Shown here: piece after piece, positions 37,435 through 47,200 of the stretch
How the letters are laid out: every line of letters begins with the position of its first letter
Numbering within the stretch: position 1 is the first letter of the stretch
Assembly (NCBI RefSeq): GCF_001905095.1
Contig: NZ_LWLS01000046.1
Span: forward strand, 116,017 to 180,016
Direction of reading: 5' to 3'
DNA: 64,000 nucleotides
Origin: Micromonospora sp. CB01531
GTDB taxonomy: Bacteria; Actinomycetota; Actinomycetes; Mycobacteriales; Micromonosporaceae
Notes under the pieces: generated by a model
Databases searched by the model: none
Told to the model about the DNA's origin: nothing
The model's input: the letters and a program-made list of their open reading frames with translations, nothing else
Translations under genes and position numbers: made by a program

Positions 37435-39897
37435 GTGACCGCGCACCGCAACCTGGGCTTCGTCGCCGCCGCGGCGACGCTGCTGGCGGCCGCCCCGCTG
37501 TCGGCGATCTTCCTGCGCTGGACGTGGCTGATCGAGGCGGCCATCGTGGTCGCCGTGGTGGCCGGCGCCGCCGCGCTGAGCCGGCTGGCCCGGGCACCCC
37601 TGTGGGGTCAGCTCATCGCCATGCTCGCCGGCCTCACGCTGGGCCTGACCTGGGTCTTCCCGGGCGGCACCGAGCTGCTGGCGTTCCTGCCCACCCCGAG
37701 CACCTTCGCCCACTTCGGCGACCTGCTCGGCGCGTCGATGCAGGACATGCGCACCTACAGCGTGAAGGTCGACGACGTCGACTCGCTGCTCTTCCTCACC
37801 GTGCTCGGCGTCGGCGGCGTCGCCGTGCTGGTGGACGTGCTCTCCGTCGGGCTGCGCCGGCCGGCGCTGGCCGGGCTGCCGATGCTGGCCATCTACTCGG
37901 TGCCGGTGGCGGTCTACGTGGACGACGTGCCCGCCACCCCGTTCGTGGTGGGTGCCTGCGGCTTCCTGTGGCTGCTGGTCACCGACAACGTCGACCGGGT
38001 ACGCCGGTTCGGCCGCCGGTTCACCGGGGAGGGCCGGGACGTCGACGTCTGGGAGGCCTCGCCGCTGGCCGCGGCGGGTCGCCGGCTGGCCGTGGTCGGG
38101 GTCGCCCTCGCGGTGGCGCTGCCGCTGGCCGTGCCCGGGATGACCAGCGGCCTGCTGAACGCCGCCGGCAACGGCACGGGCGACGGCAACGGGCGGCCGG
38201 GCCAGGGCAACTCCGGCCGGATCGACCTGTTCGCCGCGCTCAGCGGCCAGCTCAAACAGAGCACGGTGACCGAGCTGGTCAAGGTCACCACCAACGAGCC
38301 GGCCCCGTTCTACCTGCGCTTCGGCGTGGCCGACGACCTGCGTCCGAACGGCTTCCGGGATCGCACTCCCACCGGCCGGGCGGTGAACCAGGCCCTGACC
38401 GACCCGACGGAGCGGGCCGGCGTCGAGCGGCAGCGCTACCGGGCCACGGTCGAGGTGTCGAAGAGCCTCAACATGCCACTCCTGCCGGTCTACGCACAGC
38501 CGGTCAAGACCGAGGACCTCGGCCGCAGCTGGCGCTACGACACGAGTCTCCAGGTCATCTTCTCCGACCGGGAGAACTCGCGGGGCAAGCGGTACTCGTT
38601 CGACTACGTCCGCTCGACGTACAGCCCGTCGGCGCTGCGCGCGGCGCGCTCACTGCCGACCGACGACCCGCTGCGGCGCCAGCAGACCGCCACGCCGGGG
38701 GCGCCCGCGGTCGACCAGTTGGTCAGGCAGCTCGTCAAGGGCAAGCAGAACGACTACGACAAGGTCCGGGCGATCTACGACTACTTCTCCGTGGAGAACG
38801 GGTTCACCTACTCGCTCTCCACGCGGGACGGCACCAGCGGGGAGGACATCACCGACTTCCTGTCCACCAAGGCGGGCTTCTGCCAGCAGTACGCCGGCGC
38901 GATGGCGTGGCTGGTCCGGGCCGCCGGCATCCCGGCCCGGGTGGCGTTCGGCTTCACCAACGGCACCCGCTCCAGCGGCGGCACGTACGTGCTGACCAAC
39001 CAGAACCTGCACGCCTGGACCGAGGTCTACTTCGGCAGCGGGATCGGCTGGGTGCCGTTCGACGCCACCCCGGCGGCGAGCGTCCCCGGGTCGGTCCGGT
39101 CGGCCTGGGCCCCCGACACCGAGGCGCCCGAGGAGGCCACCCCGTCGACCGGGGGCGCCGCCGCCCCGGACGGGGCCGACGCCTCGGCCGGCCCGAACAG
39201 TCCCGACCGGCTCGACAAGGACGCCGACCAGGGCCTCTCGGTCGGCGACGGCGGTCCCACCCAGCAGTCGCCGGTCTGGCCGTGGTGGGTCGCCGGGGCG
39301 CTCGCCCTGCTGGTGCTGCTCGCGGTGCCGGCGCTGCGCCGCTCCGCGCTGCGTCGGCGCCGGCGGGTCCGGGTTGCGGCGCCGCCGGCCACCGCGCTCG
39401 CCGCCATCCCCGGCCAGCGCGGCGAGGTACGCGACATCGTGGTCGGGGTGGACGCCGACCGGGCCCGCGCGGACGCCCACGCCGCCTGGGACGAGCTGCT
39501 CGACACCCTGGTGGACTTCCAGGTCCGGGTCGACCGGACGGAGACTCCCCGGGCGACCGCCGAGCGGCTGGTCCAGGAGACCCTCACCGAGGACGCCGGG
39601 GCGGTGACCGGGGTGCGACTGCTCGGCCGGGCCGAGGAGCGGGCCCGCTACGCCCGCGACCCGCTGGCCGGCGAGGAGCTGCACCCGGCCCTGCGGTCGG
39701 TACGCGGGGCACTGGCCGCCCGGGCCGACCGGCGTACCCGGATCATGGCGGCCCTGCTGCCGCCGTCGGTGCTGCTGCGCTGGCGGACCACGGTGTCGGA
39801 GCGGTCCGCCCGGCTGGTCACCGCCGGCGGGGAGGTGCGGCAGCGGCTGCTCCGGTGGAGCCCGCGGCGGCTGCTGGCGGGCCGTCCGGCCCGGTGA
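37435..39897 (+). CDS. Membrane transglutaminase-like protein (TgpA type)
   Basis: 820 residues. Six or so N-terminal membrane segments (1 to about 235), then an extracytoplasmic transglutaminase domain with the Cys-His-Asp triad in TKAGFCQQYAGAMAWLVRAAG (Cys near residue 483), NQNLHAWTEVYF and GWVPFDATP. A Pro/Ala/Asp-rich linker, one more membrane segment (about 612-635) and a cytoplasmic DUF4129-like tail follow. Substrate unknown; forms an operon with the MoxR and DUF58 genes. GTG 37435. Confidence 0.92.
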   Translation: MTAHRNLGFVAAAATLLAAAPLSAIFLRWTWLIEAAIVVAVVAGAAALSRLARAPLWGQLIAMLAGLTLGLTWVFPGGTELLAFLPTPSTFAHFGDLLGASMQDMRTYSVKVDDVDSLLFLTVLGVGGVAVLVDVLSVGLRRPALAGLPMLAIYSVPVAVYVDDVPATPFVVGACGFLWLLVTDNVDRVRRFGRRFTGEGRDVDVWEASPLAAAGRRLAVVGVALAVALPLAVPGMTSGLLNAAGNGTGDGNGRPGQGNSGRIDLFAALSGQLKQSTVTELVKVTTNEPAPFYLRFGVADDLRPNGFRDRTPTGRAVNQALTDPTERAGVERQRYRATVEVSKSLNMPLLPVYAQPVKTEDLGRSWRYDTSLQVIFSDRENSRGKRYSFDYVRSTYSPSALRAARSLPTDDPLRRQQTATPGAPAVDQLVRQLVKGKQNDYDKVRAIYDYFSVENGFTYSLSTRDGTSGEDITDFLSTKAGFCQQYAGAMAWLVRAAGIPARVAFGFTNGTRSSGGTYVLTNQNLHAWTEVYFGSGIGWVPFDATPAASVPGSVRSAWAPDTEAPEEATPSTGGAAAPDGADASAGPNSPDRLDKDADQGLSVGDGGPTQQSPVWPWWVAGALALLVLLAVPALRRSALRRRRRVRVAAPPATALAAIPGQRGEVRDIVVGVDADRARADAHAAWDELLDTLVDFQVRVDRTETPRATAERLVQETLTEDAGAVTGVRLLGRAEERARYARDPLAGEELHPALRSVRGALAARADRRTRIMAALLPPSVLLRWRTTVSERSARLVTAGGEVRQRLLRWSPRRLLAGRPAR

Positions 39898-39916
39898 ACC
39901 GGCACGGCGACACGAG

Positions 39917-39983
39917 CACGCTGCGTCCTGGAAGTGGTGGTGTCCGGATCCACCGGATGCCACCACTTCCGCGATGCAGCGTG
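39917..39983. terminator. Large inverted repeat between convergent genes
   Basis: Three nested pairings: CACGCTGC/GCAGCGTG (39917-39924, 39976-39983), GGAAGTGGTGG/CCACCACTTCC and TCCGG/CCGGA in the centre. Between the transglutaminase and DUF3040 genes, which point at each other, so a two-way terminator is likely. Its size (67 bases) is more than a simple terminator needs. Confidence 0.6.
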
Positions 39984-40057
39984 AGATGCTCGCCGGTGGA
40001 CGGGCCCACGGCGACACGCCGTCGCGGTGGCCCCCCGCCGTCAGCGGTCCGAGCCGG

Positions 40058-40450
40058 TCAGCGGTGCCCCTCCGGGCGCTGCCGCCAGCGGTCCTCCATT
40101 CGGTCGAGGAACGAACCCCGCCGGCCGGTCCGGCCACGGGTACGCCGGCTCGTCGTGCCGCCCACCACGTGCAGGTCGGGCGACTGGGCGCGCCGGTGCG
40201 ACTGCACCGCGTAGCCCAGTGAGGCCAGCATGACGACGAAGCCCGCCACGGCCAGCGGGGGCGTCTTGATCACGGCACCGTAGATCAACAGGGCCAGACC
40301 AGCGATTACCACGCCGGCAGCGACGAGCAGGCGACGCCGCGCGTGGAAACGCGGGTCGCTGGCGCGCACGGCCGAGGCGAATTTGGGGTCCTCGGCAAGC
40401 GACCGCTCGATCTGCTCGAACAGCCGCTGCTCGTGCTCCGAGAGCGGCAC
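40058..40450 (-). CDS. DUF3040 family protein
   Basis: 130 residues. MPLSEHEQRLFEQIERSLAEDPKFASAV at the N-terminus is the DUF3040 signature; two membrane segments follow (about 40-58 and 65-83) and a basic C-terminal tail. Widespread in actinobacteria, function unknown. Good AGGAG-type site before the ATG. Confidence 0.93.
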   Translation of the reverse strand: MPLSEHEQRLFEQIERSLAEDPKFASAVRASDPRFHARRRLLVAAGVVIAGLALLIYGAVIKTPPLAVAGFVVMLASLGYAVQSHRRAQSPDLHVVGGTTSRRTRGRTGRRGSFLDRMEDRWRQRPEGHR

Positions 40451-40565
40451 GGCACTCCTCCCCGGTCACGTTGGTCGGCCCGGTCGGGCCGACAGACCGT
40501 GGCAGCCAACCGGCTGCTTACCCGCAAGTCTACGAGGGGGCTCGCGCGTCGGAAAGCGGGACGAC

Positions 40566-41825
40566 CTACGGCCGGGTCGGTTTTTCGACTCGTCGCGGAT
40601 CACGCCTCCCGAGAAGACTGGCCGGACCTATGACGGACCGCCCGAATCGGGCAGCCGCCGCGTCGGTGGCCACCTCCGCCTCCCGCCAGCCGCGCTCCGG
40701 CGCGCCGAGGGTGAGCTGCCGTGGGGTCTCCGCCACGGTGGCGAGCCCCTCCATGCGTACGCCGACCAGGCGGACCGGCTCGCCGGCGGCCAGGGCGGTC
40801 CAGAGGGCCCAGGCCGTGTCGAACATCTCCCGGGCGGTGTCGGTGGGCACGGTGAGGGTGCGGGACCGGGTGACCGTGCGGAAGTCGGCCAGCCGGACCT
40901 TGAGCGACACCGTCCGACCCACCTGGCCGGCGGCGCGCAGCCGGGCCCCGACCTTCTCGGCGAGGGCCAGCAGGGCGCGGCGGATCTCCACCGGGTCGGT
41001 GACGTCGACGTCGAAGGTGACCTCCGCGCCGATCGACTTCTCCACCTGCTCCGGCGAGACCCGGCGCGGGTCCCGACCCCAGGCCAGCTCGTGCAGGTGG
41101 GTCGCGGCCGCCTCACCGACCGCCCGCCGGAGCAGGCCGAGCGGCGCCTCGGCCAGGTCGCCCACGGTGTTCAGGCCGAGCCGGCGCAGCGTCTCGGCGG
41201 ACCGCTCCCCCACTCCCCACAGCGCCCCCACCGGCAGCGGGTGCAGGAAGTCGAGCACCCGGGCGGCGGGCACCACGAGCAGCCCGTCCGGCTTGGCCCG
41301 GGTGGAGCCCAGCTTCGCCACGAACTTGCTCGGCGCCACCCCGACCGAGCAGGTCAGCCCCTGCTCCTCGGCGACCCGGCGGCGGATCAGCCGGGCGATC
41401 CCGGCCGGGGAGCCGAAGAGCCGGCGGGCGCCGGCCACGTCGAGGAACGCCTCGTCCAGGGAGAGCGGCTCGACCAGCGGGGTGACGTCCCGGAAGATCT
41501 GCATCACCGCCCGAGAGGCCGGCGAGTATTGCGTGAAGTCGGGCGGCAGGTAGACCGCGTCCGGGCAGAGCGCCCGGGCCCGCGCGGTCGGCATGGCGCT
41601 GCGGACGCCGTACCGTCGGGCCTCGTAGCTGGCCGAGCTGACCACCCCGCGCGGCCCCACCCCGCCCACCACGACCGGCCGGCCGCGCAGCTCGGGCCGG
41701 TGACGCACCTCGACGGAGGCGAAGAACGCGTCCATGTCGACGTGCAGGATGGGGCAGTCGGTGTCGTCGGCGTCCGGCCCGAAGCGCGGATCACCGCCCC
41801 GAGGCAACGACTGGCTGCGGCCCAT
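40566..41825 (-). CDS. dinB: DNA polymerase IV (Y family)
   Basis: Translesion polymerase. 419 residues. ILHVDMDAFFASVEVRH and EPLSLDEAFLDVAGA contain the catalytic acidic residues; SVGVAPSKFVAKLGSTRAKPDG and the little-finger domain follow. Unlike the ImuB homologue in this window, all catalytic residues are intact. A -10 TAGCGT lies 6 bases upstream of the ATG, so it may be leaderless. No LexA box is visible nearby. Confidence 0.95.
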   Translation of the reverse strand: MGRSQSLPRGGDPRFGPDADDTDCPILHVDMDAFFASVEVRHRPELRGRPVVVGGVGPRGVVSSASYEARRYGVRSAMPTARARALCPDAVYLPPDFTQYSPASRAVMQIFRDVTPLVEPLSLDEAFLDVAGARRLFGSPAGIARLIRRRVAEEQGLTCSVGVAPSKFVAKLGSTRAKPDGLLVVPAARVLDFLHPLPVGALWGVGERSAETLRRLGLNTVGDLAEAPLGLLRRAVGEAAATHLHELAWGRDPRRVSPEQVEKSIGAEVTFDVDVTDPVEIRRALLALAEKVGARLRAAGQVGRTVSLKVRLADFRTVTRSRTLTVPTDTAREMFDTAWALWTALAAGEPVRLVGVRMEGLATVAETPRQLTLGAPERGWREAEVATDAAAARFGRSVIGPASLLGRRDPRRVEKPTRP

Positions 41826-41964
41826 TCCCGCACGCTAACCGCCCGGTCCGACAACCCGCCCGCCACCCCGCCCGAGCCGCCCGCCACGAACCGCGCCGGC
41901 GGCGACGCCAGGCGCCTCCTACCGTGAAGCTGGGCGGATCTTGCGGGCGCCGGGGGCGGGCGGG

Positions 41965-43128
41965 TCAGCCGCGGATGGTGAGCAGTGGGATGATCATCTC
42001 GGCGGCGGTGTCGGCGCCGTGGTACGCCACCAGCCGCGACTCCATCGGCTTCTCCGAGCGGGTGGCGACCACGGCGTACGTGTCCCGGCAGACCACCACC
42101 ACGTCGCCGATCCGCTGCAGGTGCTCCTCGGCCACCGGCCCGAACCAGCCGGTGGCCACCGCCTCGTCCCGGGTCGTCACCCACGCGACGCCGTCCAGCA
42201 CCGCCGACCAGGCGGCCACCACGTCGGCCGTGGCGCCCGGCTCGACGTGCAGGTAGCGGACCCGGGGCTCACCGGCGACCACCCGAACCCCCGCCCGCAG
42301 CCGGGGATCGGTGTCCAGGTCGATCCGGTGGCCCGCCGGCACGTTGAGCTGCCCGTGATCGGCGGTGACCAGCAGCGCGGCGTCCGGCGGCAGCCTGTCG
42401 ACCAGCCGGACGAGCAGCCGGTCCACCTCGGCGGCGGCCAGCCGCCACGGCACGGAGTCGACGCCGCTCAGGTGTCCGTGCCGGTCCAGGTCCGGGTGGT
42501 ACCCGGAGACCAGGGTCGGCCCGGCGCCGGCCGCGAGGGCGGCGAGCATCTGCCCGGCGAGCGCGTCGACGCCGGACGCCCCCCGGTAGTCGCCGCCCCG
42601 GTTCGCGGCCAGGGTCAGGCCGCTGCCGCCGTACTCGGGGCGGCTGACCACGGTCACCGCGACCCCGGCGGCGCGGGCCCGCTCGTACTGGGTGGGGACG
42701 GGCTGCCAGCGCAGCGGCTCCGGGTCGCCGGCCCACTCGATGTGGCTGAGCACCCGGTCGGTGTCCGGGACCCGGACCTTGAAGCCGAGCACCCCGTGCG
42801 CGCCGGCGGCAACGCCGGTGCCGAGGGTGACCAGGCTGGTCGGGGTGGTGGAGGGAAATCCGGAGGTGAGCGGGGTGGCGACGGTGGCGGCCAGCCCGGC
42901 CAGGGTCGGGGCGTACGGGGTGGCGGCGGGGATCTGGTACCAGCCGAGCCCGTCGACCAGCAGGACCGCGATCCGGCGTACCCCGGCCAGCCGGGGCGCC
43001 AGACCGAGCAGGTCGGCCGCGCCGGGCACGCCGAGCACCGCGAGCGCGCTGGGCAGGACGTCGGCGAGGCTGCCGCCACCGTAGCGGGGCGCGACCGGGG
43101 CGAGCGGATCCACCGCCGGGCCGGTCAT
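41965..43128 (-). CDS. Type I phosphodiesterase/nucleotide pyrophosphatase family enzyme
   Basis: 387 residues, alkaline phosphatase superfamily. IAVLLVDGLGWYQI and FPSTTPTSLVTLGTGVAAGAHGVLGFKV hold the first metal site and nucleophile Thr; the C-terminal LLVTADHGQLNVP supplies further metal ligands. Probably hydrolyses a phosphodiester or nucleotide; substrate unknown. No signal peptide, so cytosolic. ATG overlaps the methyltransferase stop (ATGA). Confidence 0.88.
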   Translation of the reverse strand: MTGPAVDPLAPVAPRYGGGSLADVLPSALAVLGVPGAADLLGLAPRLAGVRRIAVLLVDGLGWYQIPAATPYAPTLAGLAATVATPLTSGFPSTTPTSLVTLGTGVAAGAHGVLGFKVRVPDTDRVLSHIEWAGDPEPLRWQPVPTQYERARAAGVAVTVVSRPEYGGSGLTLAANRGGDYRGASGVDALAGQMLAALAAGAGPTLVSGYHPDLDRHGHLSGVDSVPWRLAAAEVDRLLVRLVDRLPPDAALLVTADHGQLNVPAGHRIDLDTDPRLRAGVRVVAGEPRVRYLHVEPGATADVVAAWSAVLDGVAWVTTRDEAVATGWFGPVAEEHLQRIGDVVVVCRDTYAVVATRSEKPMESRLVAYHGADTAAEMIIPLLTIRG

Positions 43129-43856
43129 ACCGGGCGGCGGGCGAACAGGTGCAGCTGGGCGGCGATGTCCCGGTACGGCGGCCGGGCCGCCAGGGCCCGT
43201 TCCAGCTCGACCAGGGCGGCCGGCTGACCGTCCGCCACGGCGGCGGGCAGCAGGTCGGCCAGGACGCGTACGCCGTGGATCTCCTCGACGGTGAGCCCGG
43301 CGGCGCTGAGCAGGGCGGCGGCGCCCTCGGCGTCGTACCGCCGACGCAGGGTGTCCCGCGGGCCGGCGCTGCCGTCCGGGTCGGCGGCGAGCGCGGCGGC
43401 CACGTCGAGGTGGCCGTTCATCGCGCGGGTGAGCACCGCGGCAGCCCGCCCGGCGACCAGGACGCTGGCCGCGCCTCCGTGGCGCAACGCGCCGACCAGG
43501 GCCGAGACCACCGACGCGGGGTCGTCGACGACCTCCAGGACGGCGTGGCAAAGCACCAGGTCCATGCTGGCCGGCTCGACCAGCCCCGCGAGCGCGTCAC
43601 CGTCGCCCTGCACCGCGCGTACCCGGTCGGCGACCCCGGCCTCGGCGGCGCGGCGGGTCAGCGCGGCGAGCGCGTCGGGACTGGCGTCGACCACGGTGAC
43701 GTGGTGGCCCGCCTCGGCGAGCGGGACGGCGAAGCCGCCGGTCCCGCCGCCGACGTCGAGCACCGTGAGCCGCTCGCCCACCCGGCGCTGCAGCTCGGCC
43801 CGGAGCACCGCCCAGATCACGGCGGTACGGGGGGTCAGGGTTCGGGTCTGCTCCAC
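43125..43856 (-). CDS. SAM-dependent methyltransferase
   Basis: 243 residues, class I methyltransferase. Motif I VLDVGGGTGGFAVPLAEAGHHVTVVDAS, motif IV-like MDLVLCHAVLEVVDD. Resembles CmoA/SmtA-like enzymes, substrate unknown. GTG 43856 is chosen because TAGGCT (43869-43864) lies exactly 7 bases upstream, implying a leaderless mRNA; the longer reading to 44156 is a shadow. Confidence 0.87.
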   Translation of the reverse strand: MEQTRTLTPRTAVIWAVLRAELQRRVGERLTVLDVGGGTGGFAVPLAEAGHHVTVVDASPDALAALTRRAAEAGVADRVRAVQGDGDALAGLVEPASMDLVLCHAVLEVVDDPASVVSALVGALRHGGAASVLVAGRAAAVLTRAMNGHLDVAAALAADPDGSAGPRDTLRRRYDAEGAAALLSAAGLTVEEIHGVRVLADLLPAAVADGQPAALVELERALAARPPYRDIAAQLHLFARRPV

Positions 43857-43888
43857 CCCGCCGAGCCTAGTCACCCGCGCCAGCGGGG

Positions 43889-44065
43889 TCAGGACTCGCC
43901 GCCTCCGGCCGGGTCCTCCTCGGCGCGGGAGCGGTGGGCGTTGGCGACCGGCCCGTCCGTCACCGGGTATTCGTGCACCTCGGTGTCGTGCGCCGGGACC
44001 CAGTCCGCACCGAGCCGGGTCCGTCGGGCGTTGGCGACGCCGCGGTGGGTGTTGCTCCCCGTCAT
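43889..44065 (-). CDS. Small protein of 58 residues, unknown
   Basis: Starts MTGSNTHRGVANARRTRLGADWVP and contains GPVANAHRSRAEED, so the motif VANA(H)RR/RS occurs twice around a central WVPAHDTEVHEYPVTDGP. Strong ribosome binding site GGAGAACG before ATG 44065. Hydrophilic, no membrane segment. I recognise no family. Confidence 0.6.
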   Translation of the reverse strand: MTGSNTHRGVANARRTRLGADWVPAHDTEVHEYPVTDGPVANAHRSRAEEDPAGGGES

Positions 44066-44207
44066 CGTTCTCCACCTTTCCCGCGTGGGCCGCTCTGCCC
44101 ACGCCGGCGGACCGTATCTCCGGCCCACCGATCCAGGAAACGGAAATGTGGCCCACGACATGCCCTCTGCCGGGCCGGTGTGGCGAAGGTCTCCACGACG
44201 TGGGCCT

Positions 44208-44236
44208 GGTGCCGGCGCGCCGTCGGCGCCGGCACC
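44208..44236 (-). terminator. Hairpin after dnaE2
   Basis: Perfect 11-base arms (44208-44218, 44226-44236) and a 7-base loop, 32 bases past the dnaE2 stop. The remaining 44066-44207 spacer shows no gene. Confidence 0.7.
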
Positions 44237-44267
44237 GGGCTCGCCCCGCCGTCCGGCTGAGGCGAGG

Positions 44268-47200
44268 TCAGCGGAAGTCGCGGGAGGCCGGCGTGACCGG
44301 CGGGTCGATCGCGTCCAGCCGATCCGCGGTGAGGCTGGTGACCCCCTCATGCCGCTGCAACCGGCCCCGCACCACCAGCGCCCCGCTGGTGCGGGCGACC
44401 CGCCGGTAGCGCTGCCAGAGCCCCGGCGAGCAGGTGACGTTGAGCATCCCGGTCTCGTCCTCGAGGTTGAGGAAGGTGACCCCGCCCGCGGTCGCCGGCC
44501 GCTGCCGGTGGGTGACGATCCCGCCGACCCGGATCCGCTGGCCGGGCTCCACCCGGCCGAGCCGGGCGATCGGCACCGCGCCCAGGGCGTCCAGCCGGTC
44601 CCGGATGAACCGGGCCGGGTGGCTCTCCGGGGACAGGCCGGTGGCCCAGACGTCGGCGACCAGCCGGTCCACCGCCTCCATCCCGGGCAGGGTGGGCGGG
44701 GTCGCGCCGGTCACCGTGCCGGGCAGCCGGCCCGGCCGGTCCTGGGCCGCCGCGCCGGCGGCCCAGAGGGCCTGCCGCCGGGTCAGCCCGAAACAGGCGA
44801 AGGCGTCCGCGGTGGCCAGCGCCTCCAGCTGGGCGGCGGTGAGCCCGACCCGTCGGGCCAGGTCCGGCATGTCCCGGTACGGCCCGTGGGCCGTCCGCTC
44901 CGCCTCGATCCGCTCGGCCACGTCGTCGCCGAGGGTGCGTACGCTGCTCAACCCGAGCCGGACCGCCGGGCCGCCCAGCCCCCAGGCGTGCGGCGGCTCC
45001 CCCGGCTGGCTCCCCCACCGGGTCTCCGGCGTGGACTCCAGCACCGCCTTGGCGCCGCTGGCGTTGATGTCCGGCCGGCGTACCTCGACGCCGTGCCGGC
45101 GGGCGTCGTCGACCAGGGTCTGCGGCGAGTAGAAGCCCATCGGCTGGGCGTTGAGCAGGGCGGCCAGGAACGGGCCCGGGTGGTAGCGCTTGAGCCAGGA
45201 ACTGGCGTACACCAGGTAGGCGAAGCTCATCGCGTGGCTCTCCGGGAAGCCGTAGCTGGCGAAGGCGGTGAGCTTGCGGTAGACGTCGTCGGCCAGTTCG
45301 CCGGTGATGCCCCGCTCGGCCATCCCGGCGTAGAGCCGGTCGGCGATCTGCGCCATCCGCTCCACCGAGCGCTTCGCCCCCATCGCCCGGCGCAGCTGGT
45401 CGGCCCCGGCCGCGTCGAAGCCGGCTAGGTCGATGGCGAGCTGCATGAGCTGCTCCTGGAACAGCGGCACGCCGAGGGTCTTCTCCAGCGCGTTGCGCAT
45501 CAGCGGGTGCGGGAACGTCACCGGCTCCTGCCCGTTCTTGCGCCGGATGTACGGGTGCACCGAGCCGCCCTGGATCGGGCCGGGACGGATCAGCGCCACC
45601 TCCACCACCAGGTCGTAGAAGGCGCGGGGCTTGAGCCGGGGCAGGGTGGCCATCTGGGCGCGGCTCTCCACCTGGAACACCCCGACCGAGTCGGCCCTGC
45701 AGAGCATGTCGTAGACCTCGGGGTCGTCCAGGGTCATGTCGCCCAGGTCCAGGCTCATCCCGATCATGTCGTAGCCGTAGTGCAGCGCGGAGAGCATGCC
45801 GAGGCCGAGCAGGTCGAACTTGACCAGCCCGACGGCGGCGCAGTCGTCCTTGTCCCACTGCAGGACGCTGCGGCCGGGCATCCGCCCCCACTCGACCGGG
45901 CAGACCTCGATCACCGGCCGGTCGCAGATCACCATGCCGCCGGAGTGGATGCCCAGGTGCCGGGGGAACCTCTGCAGCTCGTTGGCGTACGCCACCACCT
46001 GCTCGGGGATGTCCGCCACGTCCACCGTCGCCACCGAGCCCCACCGGTCGATCTGCTTGCTCCAGGCGTCCTGCTGCCCGGGCGAGAAGCCGAACGCCTT
46101 GGCCACGTCCCGCACCGCCGACCGGGGCCGGTACGAGATGACGTTGGCGACCTGAGCGGTGTACTCCCGGCCGTACCGGGCGTAGACGTGCTGGATCACC
46201 TCCTCCCGGCGGTCGGACTCGATGTCCACGTCGATGTCGGGCGGGCCGTCGCGTTCCGGGGCGAGGAAACGCTCGAAGAGCAGCCGGTGCCGCACCGCGT
46301 CCACGTTGGTGATCCGCAGCGCGTAGCAGACCGCCGAGTTGGCCGCCGAGCCCCGGCCCTGGCAGTAGATGTCCTGCTCGCGACAGAACGTGACGATGTC
46401 GTAGACCACCAGGAAGTAGCCGGGGAAGCCGAGATCCTCGATCATCCGCAGCTCGTGCTCCAGCTGCGCGTACGCCTCCGGGTGCGCCTCGGGCGGGCCG
46501 TAGCGTTCCCGGGCGCCGTCCATGGTCAGCCGGCGCAGCCAGCTCATCTCGGTGTGCCCGGGCGGCACCGGGTACGCCGGCAGCTTCGGCGCGACCAGTT
46601 GCAGGTCGAAGGCGAGTTCCGCGCCGAACTCGGCGGCCCGGGCCACCGCGCCCGGGTACGCGGCGAACCGCGCCGCCATCTCCGCACCGCTGCGCAGGTG
46701 GGCGGTGCCGGCGGCGGGCAGCCAGCCGTCGATCTCGTCCAGGCTGCGCCGGGCACGCACCGCCGCCACGGTGGTGGCCAGTCGACGCCGGCCCGGGGTG
46801 GCGTAGTGCACGTTGTTCGTGGCGACCGTGGGCAGCCCCGCCGCGTCGGCCAACTCGACCAGGGCGTCGTTGCGGTCGGCGTCGATCGGGTGGCCGTGGT
46901 CGGTCAGCTCCACCGCCACCGTCTCGGCGCCGAAGAGCTCGGTGAGCCGGTCCAGCTCCCGGGCGGCGGCGTCGACGCCCTCGGTGAGCAGGGCGCCGGG
47001 CACGTGCCCCTTGCGGCAGCCGGTGAGCACCAGCACGTGGTCGCGCAGCTCCGCCGCGACCTCCTCCAGCTCGCCGTAGACCGGGCGGCCCTTCTCGCCG
47101 CCGCGGAGCTGGGCGCGGGAGATGGTGGCGGCCAGCCGGGCGTACCCCTCGTGGCCGTGGGCGAGCACCAGCAGGTGCGACCCGTGCGGGTCGGGCTCGC

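Noticed and set aside
37524..40214. Open frame of 896 codons overlapping the transglutaminase gene
   Set aside because: Same-strand shadow in another frame, Arg/Gly/Pro-rich; the transglutaminase frame has clear domains.
41826..41964. Possible LexA box for dinB
   Set aside because: No match to TCGAACN4GTTCGA or close variants in the upstream region.
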